The notes: generated by a model from the sequence alone, not told the origin. Counted from the stretch's first letter, positions 7,687 through 17,050 are shown. The stretch: DNA of 64,000 nucleotides from Paractinoplanes rishiriensis (GCF_016862375.1 NZ_BOMV01000065.1:1-64000), one strand, 5' to 3'. Translations and numbers: made by a program.

Positions 7687-8718
7687 GTGATGGATGAGGT
7701 CGGGCTGCGCCGGGTGCTCGAGCCGGCCGGGGTGCTGCCGCAGGCGGCGTGGCGCCTGGACGCCCGCCCGGAGATCGCCGCGGACGAGGTGCGGATCCGG
7801 GTGGAACGCCTCAATCTGGATGCCGCGAGCTTCCGTCAGCTGGCCGACAAGCACGGCGGCGACGGCGACGCGGTCCGCGCCGAGGTGCTCGGCATCGTCG
7901 CGGCCCGGGGCAAGATGCACAACCCGGTGACCGGTTCGGGCGGCATGCTGATCGGCGTGGTCGACGCGGTCGGCCCGGCGTCGCCGCTGCCGGTCAAGGC
8001 GGGCGACCGGGTGGCCACCCTGGTGTCGCTGACCCTGACGCCGCTGCGGATCACCGACGGGCTGGCCGGCTGGGACGGCAGGTCCGAGCAGGTGCCGGCC
8101 GAGGGCACCGCGGTCCTGTTCGCCCGCTCGGTGGTGGCGGTGCTGCCCGACGACCTGCCGCCCGAGCTGGCGCTGGCCGTCTTCGACGTGTGCGGCGCCC
8201 CGGCGCTGACCGACCGGGTGGTGCGCGAGTACGAGGGCACCCCGGCGGTCGCGGTTCTCGGCGGTGCCGGCAAGAGCGGCTCGCTGTCGCTGACCGCGGC
8301 GCGGCTGGCCGGCGCCCGTACGGCCGGGATCGTGCCCACCGAGGCGGAGGCCGCGACCCTGCGGGCGGCCGGCCTCGCGGACGTGGTGGCGGTGGCCGAC
8401 GCGCGCGATCCGGTGGCGGTGTCGGCGGCCGTGTCCGGTGCGCTGGGCGGCCCGGCGACGGTGACCGTGGTGTGTGTGGACGTGCCGGGCTGCGAGCACG
8501 GTGCGATCCTGGCCACGGCGTCCGGCGGCACCGTGGTGTTCTTCTCGATGGCGACCAGCTTCCCGGCGGCGGCGCTCGGTGCCGAGGGGCTGGCCGCCGA
8601 CGTGACGATGCTCATCGGCAACGGCTACGTGCCTGGTCACGCGGAGTTCGCCGTCGATCTGCTGCGCCGGGTCCCGGCGGTCCGGGCACTTTTCGAGGCG
8701 CGGGTCGCGAGAGACTGA
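7687..8718 (+). CDS. kdd: L-erythro-3,5-diaminohexanoate dehydrogenase
   Basis: A 343-residue NAD(P)-dependent dehydrogenase. It oxidatively deaminates 3,5-diaminohexanoate, the product of lysine 5,6-aminomutase, to 5-amino-3-oxohexanoate. The Rossmann motif is visible as VAVLGGAGKSGSLSLTAARLAG near residue 190, and the length fits the family. The N-terminus (DEVGLRRVLEPAGVLPQAAW) and a central KAGDRVATLVSLTLTPL are typical of Kdd. It starts with GTG-ATG, so either codon may be used. It is the first gene of a six-gene plus-strand run with gaps of 5-8 bp or overlaps. Confidence 0.88.
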   Translation: MMDEVGLRRVLEPAGVLPQAAWRLDARPEIAADEVRIRVERLNLDAASFRQLADKHGGDGDAVRAEVLGIVAARGKMHNPVTGSGGMLIGVVDAVGPASPLPVKAGDRVATLVSLTLTPLRITDGLAGWDGRSEQVPAEGTAVLFARSVVAVLPDDLPPELALAVFDVCGAPALTDRVVREYEGTPAVAVLGGAGKSGSLSLTAARLAGARTAGIVPTEAEAATLRAAGLADVVAVADARDPVAVSAAVSGALGGPATVTVVCVDVPGCEHGAILATASGGTVVFFSMATSFPAAALGAEGLAADVTMLIGNGYVPGHAEFAVDLLRRVPAVRALFEARVARD

Positions 8719-8723
8719 CCGGC

Positions 8724-10262
8724 ATGAACGCAACCCCCTCTGTTCTGTACGCCGACGGCCGCTTCTACTCCGCCGCCGACCCGCGGGCGACCGCCATGCT
8801 GGTCCGCGACGGACGCATAGCCTGGCTGGGCGCGACCGCCGACGCCCCGTCCGCCGACCGGCGGGTGGATCTGGACGGCGCGCTGGTCACCCCGGCCTTT
8901 GTGGACGCGCACCTGCACGCGACCGACACCGGCCTGGCGTTCGACGGTCTCGACCTGTCCGGCACCCGGTCGGCGGCCGAGTTGCTGGACGCGGTGGCGG
9001 CGTTCGCGGCGACCCGCCCGGCGGACGGTGTGGTGCACGGGCACGGCTGGGACGAGTCGACCTGGCCCGAGCAGACCCCGCCGGGTGCAGCGGAGCTGGA
9101 GCGGGCGGCGGCCGGTCGCCGGGTCTACCTGTCGCAGGCCTCGGTGCACTCGGCCCTCGCGTCGACGTCACTGCTGGGTGCGGCGGAGGGTGTCGCTGGG
9201 TTCGACGCTTCCGGCTGGGTGCGGGAGCAGGCCCATCATGCGGTACGCGCGGTCGCGCTGGGTGCCCTGACGCCGGCCCAGCGGACCGCGGCGCAGCGGA
9301 CGGCGTTGACGAAGGCGGCGTCGATGGGCATCGCGGCGGTGCACGAGTGCGCCGGCCCCGGCACGTCGAGCGAGGCGGATTTCGCGTCGGTGCTGGCGCT
9401 GTCCGGCCAGGGACTGCCGCGGGTGTTCGGCTACTGGGGTGAGCTGGGCGGTGCCGCGAAGGCGCGCGAGCTGGGCGCGGTCGGCGCGGCCGGCGACCTG
9501 TACGCGGACGGCGCGCTGGGCTCCCGGACCGCGTCGCTGCGGCACCCGTACCACGACGGCGGGGGTGGCTGCGGCGAGGCGTTCGTGACCGCGGAGCAGG
9601 CCGCCGAGCATCTGCTGGACTGCATGCTGGTGGGTGTGCAGGGCGGTTTCCACGCCATCGGCGACGCGGCCATCGCGACGGTCCTGGAGGGTTTCGCGCT
9701 GGCCGCGAAGGTGGTCGGGGTGGAGGCGGTACGCGACGGCGGGCACCGCATCGAGCACGTCGAGCTGATCGACAAGGCGATGATCGCGCGGATGGTCGAG
9801 TTCGGCGTGATCGCGTCGGTGCAGCCGGTGTTCGACGCGCTGTGGGGCGGCACCGACCGGATGTACGCGCAGCGCCTGGGCGTGGAGCGGGCGCTGGCCA
9901 GCAACCCGATCGGTCAGATGCACGCGACCGGGGTGCTGCTGGCGTTCGGCTCGGACTCGCCGGTGACCGCGCTGGACCCGTGGTCGGTGGTGGTGGCCGC
10001 CGCGGCGCCGCGCAACCCGGTGCACCGGATGAGCGTGCGGGCCGCGTTCGCCGCCTCGACCCGGGGCGGCTGGCGCGCCGCCGGCGTCGACGGCGTGGGC
10101 GTGCTGGCGCCGGGTGCCGGCGCGACGTTCGCGGTCTGGGACACCCCGGCCGGCACCAGCGGCGGCCTGCCGGTGCTGCTGCCGGAGCCGGACGCCGAGC
10201 CCCCGGCCCGCCCGGCGTGCCGCCGGACGGTCCTGGCCGGCGAGACGATCTACGAAGCGTGA
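8724..10262 (+). CDS. Amidohydrolase family protein (YtcJ/Amidohydro_3 type) inside the lysine operon
   Basis: A 512-residue metal-dependent hydrolase, starting at the ATG 5 bp after kdd. It has the N-terminal metal motif VDAHLHATD, later histidines in GGFHAIGDAAI and HRIEHVELID, and the C-terminal acidic residue in LLAFGSDSPVTALDPW. Together these form the Amidohydro_3 set seen in YtcJ/NfdA-like N-substituted formamide deformylases. It is not a standard lysine-fermentation enzyme, yet it is translationally embedded between kdd and kamD. It may process an N-acylated lysine or diaminohexanoate derivative; that is inference. The family is secure, the substrate unknown. Confidence 0.85.
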   Translation: MNATPSVLYADGRFYSAADPRATAMLVRDGRIAWLGATADAPSADRRVDLDGALVTPAFVDAHLHATDTGLAFDGLDLSGTRSAAELLDAVAAFAATRPADGVVHGHGWDESTWPEQTPPGAAELERAAAGRRVYLSQASVHSALASTSLLGAAEGVAGFDASGWVREQAHHAVRAVALGALTPAQRTAAQRTALTKAASMGIAAVHECAGPGTSSEADFASVLALSGQGLPRVFGYWGELGGAAKARELGAVGAAGDLYADGALGSRTASLRHPYHDGGGGCGEAFVTAEQAAEHLLDCMLVGVQGGFHAIGDAAIATVLEGFALAAKVVGVEAVRDGGHRIEHVELIDKAMIARMVEFGVIASVQPVFDALWGGTDRMYAQRLGVERALASNPIGQMHATGVLLAFGSDSPVTALDPWSVVVAAAAPRNPVHRMSVRAAFAASTRGGWRAAGVDGVGVLAPGAGATFAVWDTPAGTSGGLPVLLPEPDAEPPARPACRRTVLAGETIYEA

Positions 10263-10270
10263 GGTGAGCG

Positions 10271-11839
10271 ATGACCGTGGCCAGGAAGCTGGATCTCGAC
10301 CCGCGGGTGGTGCGCAAGGCGCGCCGGCTCGCGGCCCGGGCGGGCCGTCCCGTGGTCGATCTGGCCCGGTCGCACACCACCGTTTCGGTCGAGCGGGCCG
10401 TGCTGCGCCTGGCCGGCGTGCGCGGCGCCGACCCGGACGGCATCCCGTGGGTGAACCGCCTGGTCGACGCGGTCCGTGAGGATGCCGGGCTGGGGCACGG
10501 CGTGGCGGTGCCGGTCTTCCACGCGATGCGGTCGACGGGCGTGGACGACGTGACGGTGCTGGCCCAGAAGGCCGCCGCGGGTGCGGTGCGTTTCGTCGTA
10601 CCGCCGAAGAAAGCGGAAGCCCTCGCGGCCAGGAGGGCCGCACGCCGGGCGGCCAACGACGGCGTGCGCGTGATCGACCGGCGCCGCGCCGAGCGGGAAA
10701 GACTGATCAGGCGGCACGGTGACCCGGAGCAGCGCCCGTGGATCTATCTGATCGTCGCGACCGGCGACATCCATGAGGACATTCCGCAGGCGCAGGCGGC
10801 GGCCCGGGCGGGCGCCGACGTGATCGCGGTGATCCGGTCGACCGGCCAGAGCCTGCTCGACTACGTGCCGGAGGGCGCCACCAGGGAGGGTTTCGCCGGC
10901 ACCTACGCGACCCAGGAGAATTTCCGGCTGATGCGCGCGGCCCTGGATGAGACGTCCAAGGAGCTGGGCCGGTACGTGCGGCTGACCAACTACGCGTCCG
11001 GCCTGTGCATGCCGGAGATCGCCGCGCTGGCCGGCCTGGAGCGCCTGGACATGATGCTGAACGACTCGATGTACGGCATCCTGTTCCGCGACATCAACCC
11101 GATCCGCACCTTCGTCGACCAGCGCTTCTCCCGCCAGGTGCACGCCCGGGCCGGCATCATCATCAACACCGGCGAGGACAACTACCTGACCACGGCGGAC
11201 GCGGTCGAGGCCGCCCACACCGTCACGGTGTCCCAGCTGCTCAACGAGTTCTTCGCGCACGAGGCCGGCCTGGCCGACTGGCAGCTGGGCCTGGGCCACG
11301 CGTTCGAGATCAACCCCGACCTGCCGGACTCGTTCCGCCTGGAGCTGGCGCACGCGCTGCTGGCCCGCGAGCTGTTCCCCGACGCCCCGCTCAAATGGAT
11401 GCCGCCCACCAAGCACATGACCGGCGACGTGTTCCGCGGCAACCTGCTGGACGGCTTCTTCAACCTGGCCGGCGCCCTGACCGGCCAGGGCATCCTGCTG
11501 GTCGGCATGATGACGGAGGCGGTGGTGACGCCGTGGCTGTCCGACCGCGACATAGCACTGCAGAACGTCCGCTACGTGCTGACCGGAGCCGGCCGTCTGC
11601 ACGAGGATTTCGTCCCGGCCCCGGGCGGCTTCATCCAGCAGCGCGCCCACCAGGTCCTGGCCGAGGCGGTGGACCTGCTGGAACGCATGGTCGACGACAC
11701 GCTGCTCAACGCGATAGCCGACGGAACCTTCGGCATCATGAAACGCCCGGCCGACCGGGGCCGGGGTCTGGACGGCGTGGCAAAGCACGACGAGGACTAC
11801 TACAACCCGGTGACCGAGGCCCTGGAGGCGGCCCGATGA
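10271..11839 (+). CDS. kamD: Beta-lysine / D-lysine 5,6-aminomutase, alpha subunit
   Basis: A 522-residue large subunit of the adenosylcobalamin- and PLP-dependent 5,6-aminomutase, which moves the terminal amino group of beta-lysine to C5. It matches the family's usual length and has its TIM-barrel core, for example PWIYLIVATGDIHEDIPQA, GADVIAVIRSTGQSLLDYVP and the C-terminal KWMPPTKHMTGDVFRGNLLD. The ATG lies 8 bp after the amidohydrolase stop. The stop overlaps the kamE start (ATGA), the usual coupling of these two subunits. Confidence 0.93.
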   Translation: MTVARKLDLDPRVVRKARRLAARAGRPVVDLARSHTTVSVERAVLRLAGVRGADPDGIPWVNRLVDAVREDAGLGHGVAVPVFHAMRSTGVDDVTVLAQKAAAGAVRFVVPPKKAEALAARRAARRAANDGVRVIDRRRAERERLIRRHGDPEQRPWIYLIVATGDIHEDIPQAQAAARAGADVIAVIRSTGQSLLDYVPEGATREGFAGTYATQENFRLMRAALDETSKELGRYVRLTNYASGLCMPEIAALAGLERLDMMLNDSMYGILFRDINPIRTFVDQRFSRQVHARAGIIINTGEDNYLTTADAVEAAHTVTVSQLLNEFFAHEAGLADWQLGLGHAFEINPDLPDSFRLELAHALLARELFPDAPLKWMPPTKHMTGDVFRGNLLDGFFNLAGALTGQGILLVGMMTEAVVTPWLSDRDIALQNVRYVLTGAGRLHEDFVPAPGGFIQQRAHQVLAEAVDLLERMVDDTLLNAIADGTFGIMKRPADRGRGLDGVAKHDEDYYNPVTEALEAAR

Positions 11840-12570
11840 CGATCATTCGGCCGTACGGGGACACCACCGGGGACGGGATGGTGCAGCTTTCGTTCACGCT
11901 GCCGGTTCCGCACGACAAACGGGCCGAGGGGGCCGCGCTGCAACTCGCCGGCAAGATGGGCATGGAGCCGGCGCTGCTCGTGCACGCCAAGCCGATGGGG
12001 GACGGGTTCACGTTCTTCGTGGTCTACGGCAAGGTGGCGCACCTCGTCGACACCGAGCAGGTGCAGGTGGTCGAGCGCGACTTCCCGCTGCTGTCGCCCA
12101 AGGAGGTCAACGCCGCGATCCGGCGGCGGCTGCGGCGGCGGCTCACCGTGGTCGGCGCGTGCATCGGGACGGACGCGCACACGGTGGGCATCGACGCGAT
12201 CCTCAACCTCAAGGGCGTCGCGGGGGAGAAGGGTCTCGAGTATTACCGGGAGCTGTCGGTGACCAACATGGGCGCCCAGGTGTCCGTGCCCGATCTGGTG
12301 GAGACTGCCCGGCAGCAGCGGGCGGACGCCGTACTCGTCTCGCAGGTGGTCACCCAGCGCGACGCCCACCTGCAGAACACCCGCGCCATGTCGGCGGCCT
12401 TCCGTGAGGCGCTGCCGGCCGGCAAGCGGCCGCTGCTGATCGTCGGCGGGCCGCGGTTCGACGAGTTGATGGCCGGCGAGCTCGGCGTCGACCGGATCTT
12501 CGGGCGGGGCACCACCCCGCGTGAGGTCGCCTCGTACCTTGTCCACGCGCTTGCCGGGAGCCCCGCATGA
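11836..12570 (+). CDS. kamE: Lysine 5,6-aminomutase, beta (B12-binding) subunit
   Basis: A 244-residue small subunit. The cobalamin-binding DxHxxG motif is DAHTVG, with the cobalt-ligating histidine at residue 115. Lysine 126 lies 11 residues later, the same spacing as His133/Lys144 in the characterised clostridial enzyme, where the lysine binds PLP. The remainder is the Rossmann-like B12 domain (LVSQVVTQRDAH, LLIVGGPRFDELM). It overlaps kamD by 4 bp and kal by 4 bp, so the trio is translationally coupled. Confidence 0.93.
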   Translation: MTIIRPYGDTTGDGMVQLSFTLPVPHDKRAEGAALQLAGKMGMEPALLVHAKPMGDGFTFFVVYGKVAHLVDTEQVQVVERDFPLLSPKEVNAAIRRRLRRRLTVVGACIGTDAHTVGIDAILNLKGVAGEKGLEYYRELSVTNMGAQVSVPDLVETARQQRADAVLVSQVVTQRDAHLQNTRAMSAAFREALPAGKRPLLIVGGPRFDELMAGELGVDRIFGRGTTPREVASYLVHALAGSPA

Positions 12571-12932
12571 TCACCGTGACGCATCGCCGCTACGTTCCGT
12601 ACTCGCACGCCCATTACGCCGGCAACCTGGTCGACGGCGCGTATTCGCTCGGCCTGTTCGGCGACGTCGCCACCGAGGTGTGCATCCGGCTCGACGGGGA
12701 CGAGGGTCTGTTCGCCTCCTACGACGACGTGCAGTTCCGGGCCCCGGTGCAGGCCGGCGACGTCCTGGAGATCACCGCGACCGTGGTCCGGATGGGCCAC
12801 CGGTCCCGGCAGATCGCGTTCGAGTCGCGGGTGGTCTGCCGGGGCACGGGTGGCTCCGCCGCGGAGGTCCTGGACGAGCCGATCGTCGCGGTGACGGCCT
12901 CCGGTACGGTCGTCGTGCCCCCGAAAGCGTGA
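12567..12932 (+). CDS. kal: 3-aminobutyryl-CoA ammonia-lyase (hot-dog fold)
   Basis: A 121-residue hot-dog-fold protein of the size of the fusobacterial lyase. That enzyme eliminates ammonia from L-3-aminobutyryl-CoA to give crotonyl-CoA in lysine catabolism. Visible phrases are the central helix region YAGNLVDGAYSLGLFGDVATE and the strand VQFRAPVQAGDVLEITATV. Sequence alone would say only thioesterase-like. The specific call rests on its position between kamE and the reactivase, with overlaps on both sides. Confidence 0.82.
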   Translation: MITVTHRRYVPYSHAHYAGNLVDGAYSLGLFGDVATEVCIRLDGDEGLFASYDDVQFRAPVQAGDVLEITATVVRMGHRSRQIAFESRVVCRGTGGSAAEVLDEPIVAVTASGTVVVPPKA

Positions 12933-14209
12933 CCGCCGCCGTCTGCGTCGACGTCGGGTCCACGTACACCAAATCCTGTCGCATTGATCTTGACACCGGC
13001 ACCATGCTCGCCCGGGCCGAGGTGCCCACCACCAGCGCGACCGACGTCCTGGCCGGGCTGGATGCCGCCGTCGCGGCCGTCGGGGGCAGACCCAGGGAGC
13101 AGCGGTACGTGTGCTCGTCGGCGGGTGGTGGGCTGCGGCTCGCGGTGATCGGGTACGAGGAACTCGTCACCGCGGAGGCCGGGCACCGGGTCGGGTTGTC
13201 GGCGGGCGCCCAGGTCGTGCACGTGGCGGCCGGCCCGCTGGACGGCCGGGGGATCGCCGCGCTGCGCGCCGCGCGACCGGACGTGCTGCTGCTGGTCGGC
13301 GGCACCGACGGCGGCGACGCGGAGGTCCTGCTGCACAACGCCCGCCGGCTGGCCACCGCCCGGCTGCGGCTGCCGGTGGTCCTGGCCGGCAACGCCGACG
13401 CCCGGGCGGACGCCGAGGCGGTGCTCACCGGGCGCCGCGTCCCCGTGACGGTGACCGAAAACGTTCTGCCCCGGATCGGCGTCCTCGACCCCGGCCCGGC
13501 CCGCGCCGCCATCCGCGACGTCTTCCTCCGGCACGTGATCGGTGGCAAGCGCCTGTCGAAGGGCGGCCGGTTCGCGTCGCTGGTCCGGGCCGCCACCCCC
13601 GACGCGGTGCTGGCCGGCGTGGAACTGCTCGCCGACCTGACCGGCGCCGGCGTGCTCGTGGTCGACGTGGGCGGAGCCACCACCGACGTGTATTCGGCCC
13701 TGCTACCGGACGCGGAGAGCGAGTCGGGGCCGCGCCGGGACGTGGCGGGCACCCTCTGGCGGTCCCGGACCGTGGAGGGCGATCTCGGCGTGGCGGCCGG
13801 TGCGGCCGGAACTGTGTCGGCCGCCACAACCGAGAAGGTGACCCTGCCGAAGTTGGCACTTCCGGATTCCGGACAGGTTCCGACGGCGGAGCGTGATCGG
13901 GAGCTGGCCGCCGCGGCCGCCGTGATCGCCCTGCGACGGCACGCCCGGGGTCACTCTCCGGGGCCGGGCCGTCCCCGTACGAAAGGGCGTGACCTGCGCG
14001 AGGTCCGCCTCGTGGTGGGCTCGGGCGGGGTGCTCCGGCACGGCGGCGGCGCGTATGTCCTGGATTCCGCACTGTCTGACATTGCCGGTGGCTGGGTGCC
14101 GCCGGCGGCCGCCCGGACCGTGGTCGACGAGCGGTACGTCCTCGCCGCGGCCGGCCTGCTGGCCATTGATCACCGTTTGGCCGCGGTCGCCCTGTTGAAC
14201 ACGCTGTAA
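12929..14209 (+). CDS. MutL/GlmL-type ATPase, probable B12-aminomutase reactivating factor
   Basis: A 426-residue ASKHA-fold ATPase starting with GTG and overlapping kal by 4 bp. The phosphate motifs are VCVDVGSTYTKS at the N-terminus and VLVVDVGGATTDVYS in the middle, with LVVGSGGVLRHG near the end. Glutamate-mutase MutL and the KamB reactivase share this fold and exchange damaged cobalamin for fresh adenosylcobalamin. The family is secure; serving KamDE is inferred from the operon. The clostridial second component (KamC) is not seen. Confidence 0.85.
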   Translation: MTAAVCVDVGSTYTKSCRIDLDTGTMLARAEVPTTSATDVLAGLDAAVAAVGGRPREQRYVCSSAGGGLRLAVIGYEELVTAEAGHRVGLSAGAQVVHVAAGPLDGRGIAALRAARPDVLLLVGGTDGGDAEVLLHNARRLATARLRLPVVLAGNADARADAEAVLTGRRVPVTVTENVLPRIGVLDPGPARAAIRDVFLRHVIGGKRLSKGGRFASLVRAATPDAVLAGVELLADLTGAGVLVVDVGGATTDVYSALLPDAESESGPRRDVAGTLWRSRTVEGDLGVAAGAAGTVSAATTEKVTLPKLALPDSGQVPTAERDRELAAAAAVIALRRHARGHSPGPGRPRTKGRDLREVRLVVGSGGVLRHGGGAYVLDSALSDIAGGWVPPAAARTVVDERYVLAAAGLLAIDHRLAAVALLNTL

Positions 14210-14654
14210 CCCGATCGGGTACGGGACATGACACGCCGAGGAACGCGACACGCCCAAGCGTGGGACCGGTGGTTGACAGGCGGGCGGGGGACGGACGTAC
14301 GGTCTTCGAGTCCTAGGCACGGCAAGCGAGAGTTGTTCGCTTCGTCCCTTCGCCCACTGGCCGCAGTCCTCGCAGGGGTCGCGCGTTCAGCCAGGTCCAG
14401 GGGGTGGGGGTCGGCGGGGCGGCGCGGACCGATCGCGCCCGCGGTGGGGGCAGGGGTGGAAACGGCGCCAGTAGACAACGGCTCGACACGGGCAGCCAGT
14501 CCGCGGCGGGTCGGTCCGAAGGCGTACGCGACCATCCGCTGACCCACCGGCCGTGCCCCGGGTGACCAGAGGAGCACGGACGAGGCGTGGCCCCATCCCG
14601 GGTCGCGCCTCGTTCGGTTTCCGGCCGCGCCCGCGGCCCGGTAGCCTTCCGCCC
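14210..14654. other. Intergenic region with a candidate promoter
   Basis: 445 bp between the lysine operon and lnt with no convincing coding frame. A TTGACA box at 14273-14278 followed by TACGGT at 14298-14303 (19-bp spacing, longer than ideal) may be a promoter for lnt or a small RNA. A short GCGA/TCGC hairpin lies near 14330. I found no riboswitch consensus. Confidence 0.35.
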
Positions 14655-16265
14655 GTGGAACTGACGCTGCAGCCGCCCGCCTTGCCGCTGGTCACAGCGG
14701 CCGGCGACGGGCCGCGGCCGGTCCGGCGATGGGTCGCCGTGCTGCTGGCCGTGCTCTCCGGGGCGGCGCTGCTGCTCGCCCTGCCACCGTACGACCTGTG
14801 GTGGCTGGCGCCGGCCGGTGTGGCCCTGCTCGCCGCCGCCACCCACCGCCGCCGCCCGCGCTCCGGTTTCGGCCTGGGCTTCCTGGCCGGCGTGGTGCTG
14901 TTCTACCCGCTGCTCGACTGGACCAGCACCCAGGCCGGCTGGCTGCCCTGGGCGCTGCTGGCCACCAGCCAGGCCGCGTTCCTCGGGCTGACCGGGCTGG
15001 CCACCGCCTGGCTGTCCCCGCTGGCCGATCGTTTCCGGGCGCTGTGGCCGTTGCTGATCGGCCTGCTCTGGACCGCTCAGGAGGCGCTGCGCGACCGCGC
15101 GCCGTTCGGCGGGTTCCCGTGGGGGCGGCTCGCGTTCAGCCAGGGTGACGCGCCCACGCTGCGGCTGGCCGCGTACGGTGGCGCCCCGCTGGTCACCTTC
15201 GCGGTGGCCACCGCCGGCGGCGCCCTGCTGGCGCTGCTCTGGCGCCGCCAGGTCACGCTCGCCGCGCTCGGCTACGTCGCCACCGCCGTCGTGGTGACCG
15301 CCGGGCCGCTGCTGCTGCCGCTGGGCGACGGCGGCGCCACCACCAAGGTCGTGGCGATCGTGCAGGGCAACGTGCCCCGCCTGGGCCTCGACTTCAACGC
15401 CCAGCGCCGGGCCGTGCTCGACAACCACGTGCGCGCCACCCAGCAGCTGGCGGCCGACGTCGCGGCCGGCCGGCAGCAGCAGCCCGACCTGGTGGTGTGG
15501 CCGGAGAACTCGAGCGACATCGACCCGCTGCGCAACCTCGACGCCGCCGAGCGGATCTCCGCGGCGGCCGACGCGATCGGCGCGCCCATCCTGGTCGGCG
15601 CCGTGCTGCGCACCGACAACCCGGCCGACATCAGGAACGCCGGCCTGCTGTGGCGCCCGCGCACCGGCCCCGACCTCGACCAGCAGTACATCAAGCGGCA
15701 CCCGGTGCCGTTCGCCGAGTACATGCCGATGCGCCCGGTCGCCCGGCTGGTCACCGACAAGGTCGACCTGGTCAAGAACATGCTGGCCGGCGACCGCCCG
15801 GGGGTGGTGCGCACCGGCCCGCTGGTGCTCGGCGACGTGATCTGCTTCGAAGTCGCGTACGACGGGATCGTCCGCGACACTGTGCTGGGCGGGGCCCAGG
15901 TCCTCGCCGTGCAGACCAACAACGCCACCTTCAACGAGGCCGAGGCCCGTCAGCAACTCGCCATGGTGCGGTTGCGGGCGGTCGAGCACGGCCGCGACTC
16001 GCTGATGGTCTCCACGGTCGGAGTGTCCGCTTTCGTCGGCACGGACGGTTCCGTGCACGATTCGAGCGGCTTCAATGTCCCGGCGGTGATGGTGCGCGAG
16101 ATGCGTCTCGGTGACTCGCGTACGCTAGCGACTCGCCTGGGCCACTGGCCCGAGATGGCGGCGGTCGCCCTGACCGTCGCCGCGCTGGCCGGGGTGCTCA
16201 CGCTGCGACGCCGCCGGACCACCACGAGCAACGACGGCGGGGAAGAGAAGGCGGAGGCACGGTGA
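14655..16265 (+). CDS. lnt: Apolipoprotein N-acyltransferase
   Basis: A 536-residue membrane enzyme that N-acylates lipoproteins. Five to six N-terminal membrane segments (from about residue 25, VAVLLAVLSGAALLLALPPY) precede a carbon-nitrogen-hydrolase domain. The catalytic set is visible: glutamate in VVWPENSSD, lysine in YIKRHPVPFAEYMP and cysteine in VICFEVAYDG. A final C-terminal helix anchors the protein. A GTG at 14655 was preferred over an upstream Arg-rich extension because the family starts close to the first helix. Its stop overlaps the next gene by 4 bp. Confidence 0.88.
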   Translation: MELTLQPPALPLVTAAGDGPRPVRRWVAVLLAVLSGAALLLALPPYDLWWLAPAGVALLAAATHRRRPRSGFGLGFLAGVVLFYPLLDWTSTQAGWLPWALLATSQAAFLGLTGLATAWLSPLADRFRALWPLLIGLLWTAQEALRDRAPFGGFPWGRLAFSQGDAPTLRLAAYGGAPLVTFAVATAGGALLALLWRRQVTLAALGYVATAVVVTAGPLLLPLGDGGATTKVVAIVQGNVPRLGLDFNAQRRAVLDNHVRATQQLAADVAAGRQQQPDLVVWPENSSDIDPLRNLDAAERISAAADAIGAPILVGAVLRTDNPADIRNAGLLWRPRTGPDLDQQYIKRHPVPFAEYMPMRPVARLVTDKVDLVKNMLAGDRPGVVRTGPLVLGDVICFEVAYDGIVRDTVLGGAQVLAVQTNNATFNEAEARQQLAMVRLRAVEHGRDSLMVSTVGVSAFVGTDGSVHDSSGFNVPAVMVREMRLGDSRTLATRLGHWPEMAAVALTVAALAGVLTLRRRRTTTSNDGGEEKAEAR

Positions 16266-17050
16266 GCGAGGCGGAAGGGTACCCGGGAGTGGGACGGGTA
16301 CTGGTGGTCATCCCGACCTACAACGAGGCGGACAACATCCGCCTGATCACCGGCCGGGTGCGCGCGGCCGTGCCGGCAGTCGACATCCTGGTTGCCGACG
16401 ACAAGTCGCCGGACGGCACCGGTGCCATCGCCGACGAGCTGTCCGAGGCCGACGACCACATCTTCGTGCTGCACCGGGCCGGCAAGGAGGGCCTCGGCGC
16501 CGCGTACAAGGCCGGCTTCGCCTGGGCCAAGAACAAGGGGTACGACGCGGTCGTCGAGATGGACGCGGACGGCTCGCACGCCCCCGAGGAACTGCCCAAG
16601 CTGCTTGACGCGCTGCGCGAGACCGACGCGGTGCTGGGCACCCGCTACATCCCCGGCGGCAGCGTGCACAACTGGCCGGTGCACCGGCTGCTGCTGTCCC
16701 GCGGCGGCAACATCTACATCCGGATGGCGCTGGGCATGCCGTTCCGGGACGCGACCGGCGGTTACCGGGCATACCGGATGCCGGTGCTGGACGCGATCAA
16801 CGTCGAGACGGTCGCCTCCACCGGCTACTCGTTCCAGGTCGAGCTGGCCTGGCGCACCTACCGCAACGGTTTCAAGCTGGCCGAGGTGCCGATCACGTTC
16901 ACCGAGCGCGAACACGGCGTCAGCAAGATGAGCGGCAACATTTTCAAGGAACAGCTGCTCAGGGTCACCGTGTGGGGCCTGCAGGCGCGCCGCGACGAGC
17001 TGCTCAACCGGCTCGGCCGCAAACCGCGCCAGGGTTCCAGCTGGCCGTGA
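16262..17050 (+). CDS. ppm1: Polyprenol-phosphate mannosyltransferase (Ppm1-type GT2)
   Basis: A 262-residue GT2 enzyme that transfers mannose from GDP-mannose to polyprenyl phosphate. Motifs: VVIPTYNEADNI near the start, VADDKSPDGTG, the DAD metal site in EMDADGSHAPEELP, and the acceptor region ATGGYRAYR. It has no membrane domain of its own. It overlaps lnt by 4 bp. In mycobacteria the same two activities are fused or adjacent as Ppm1, and the pair supplies polyprenyl-phosphate mannose for lipoglycan and protein mannosylation. Confidence 0.9.
   Translation: MSEAEGYPGVGRVLVVIPTYNEADNIRLITGRVRAAVPAVDILVADDKSPDGTGAIADELSEADDHIFVLHRAGKEGLGAAYKAGFAWAKNKGYDAVVEMDADGSHAPEELPKLLDALRETDAVLGTRYIPGGSVHNWPVHRLLLSRGGNIYIRMALGMPFRDATGGYRAYRMPVLDAINVETVASTGYSFQVELAWRTYRNGFKLAEVPITFTEREHGVSKMSGNIFKEQLLRVTVWGLQARRDELLNRLGRKPRQGSSWP

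Noticed and set aside
7749..8723. Upstream extension of the amidohydrolase ORF across kdd
   Set aside because: This part is an Arg/Gly-rich shadow of kdd; the enzyme begins at the ATG at 8724.
14290..14420. Possible cobalamin riboswitch or tRNA-like sequence (CCCACTGG, TTCGAGTCC) before lnt
   Set aside because: The B12 core (GGGAA...GGTG...CCGCCACTG) is absent and the TTCGAGT loop has no complementary arms; the resemblance is limited to a few bases.
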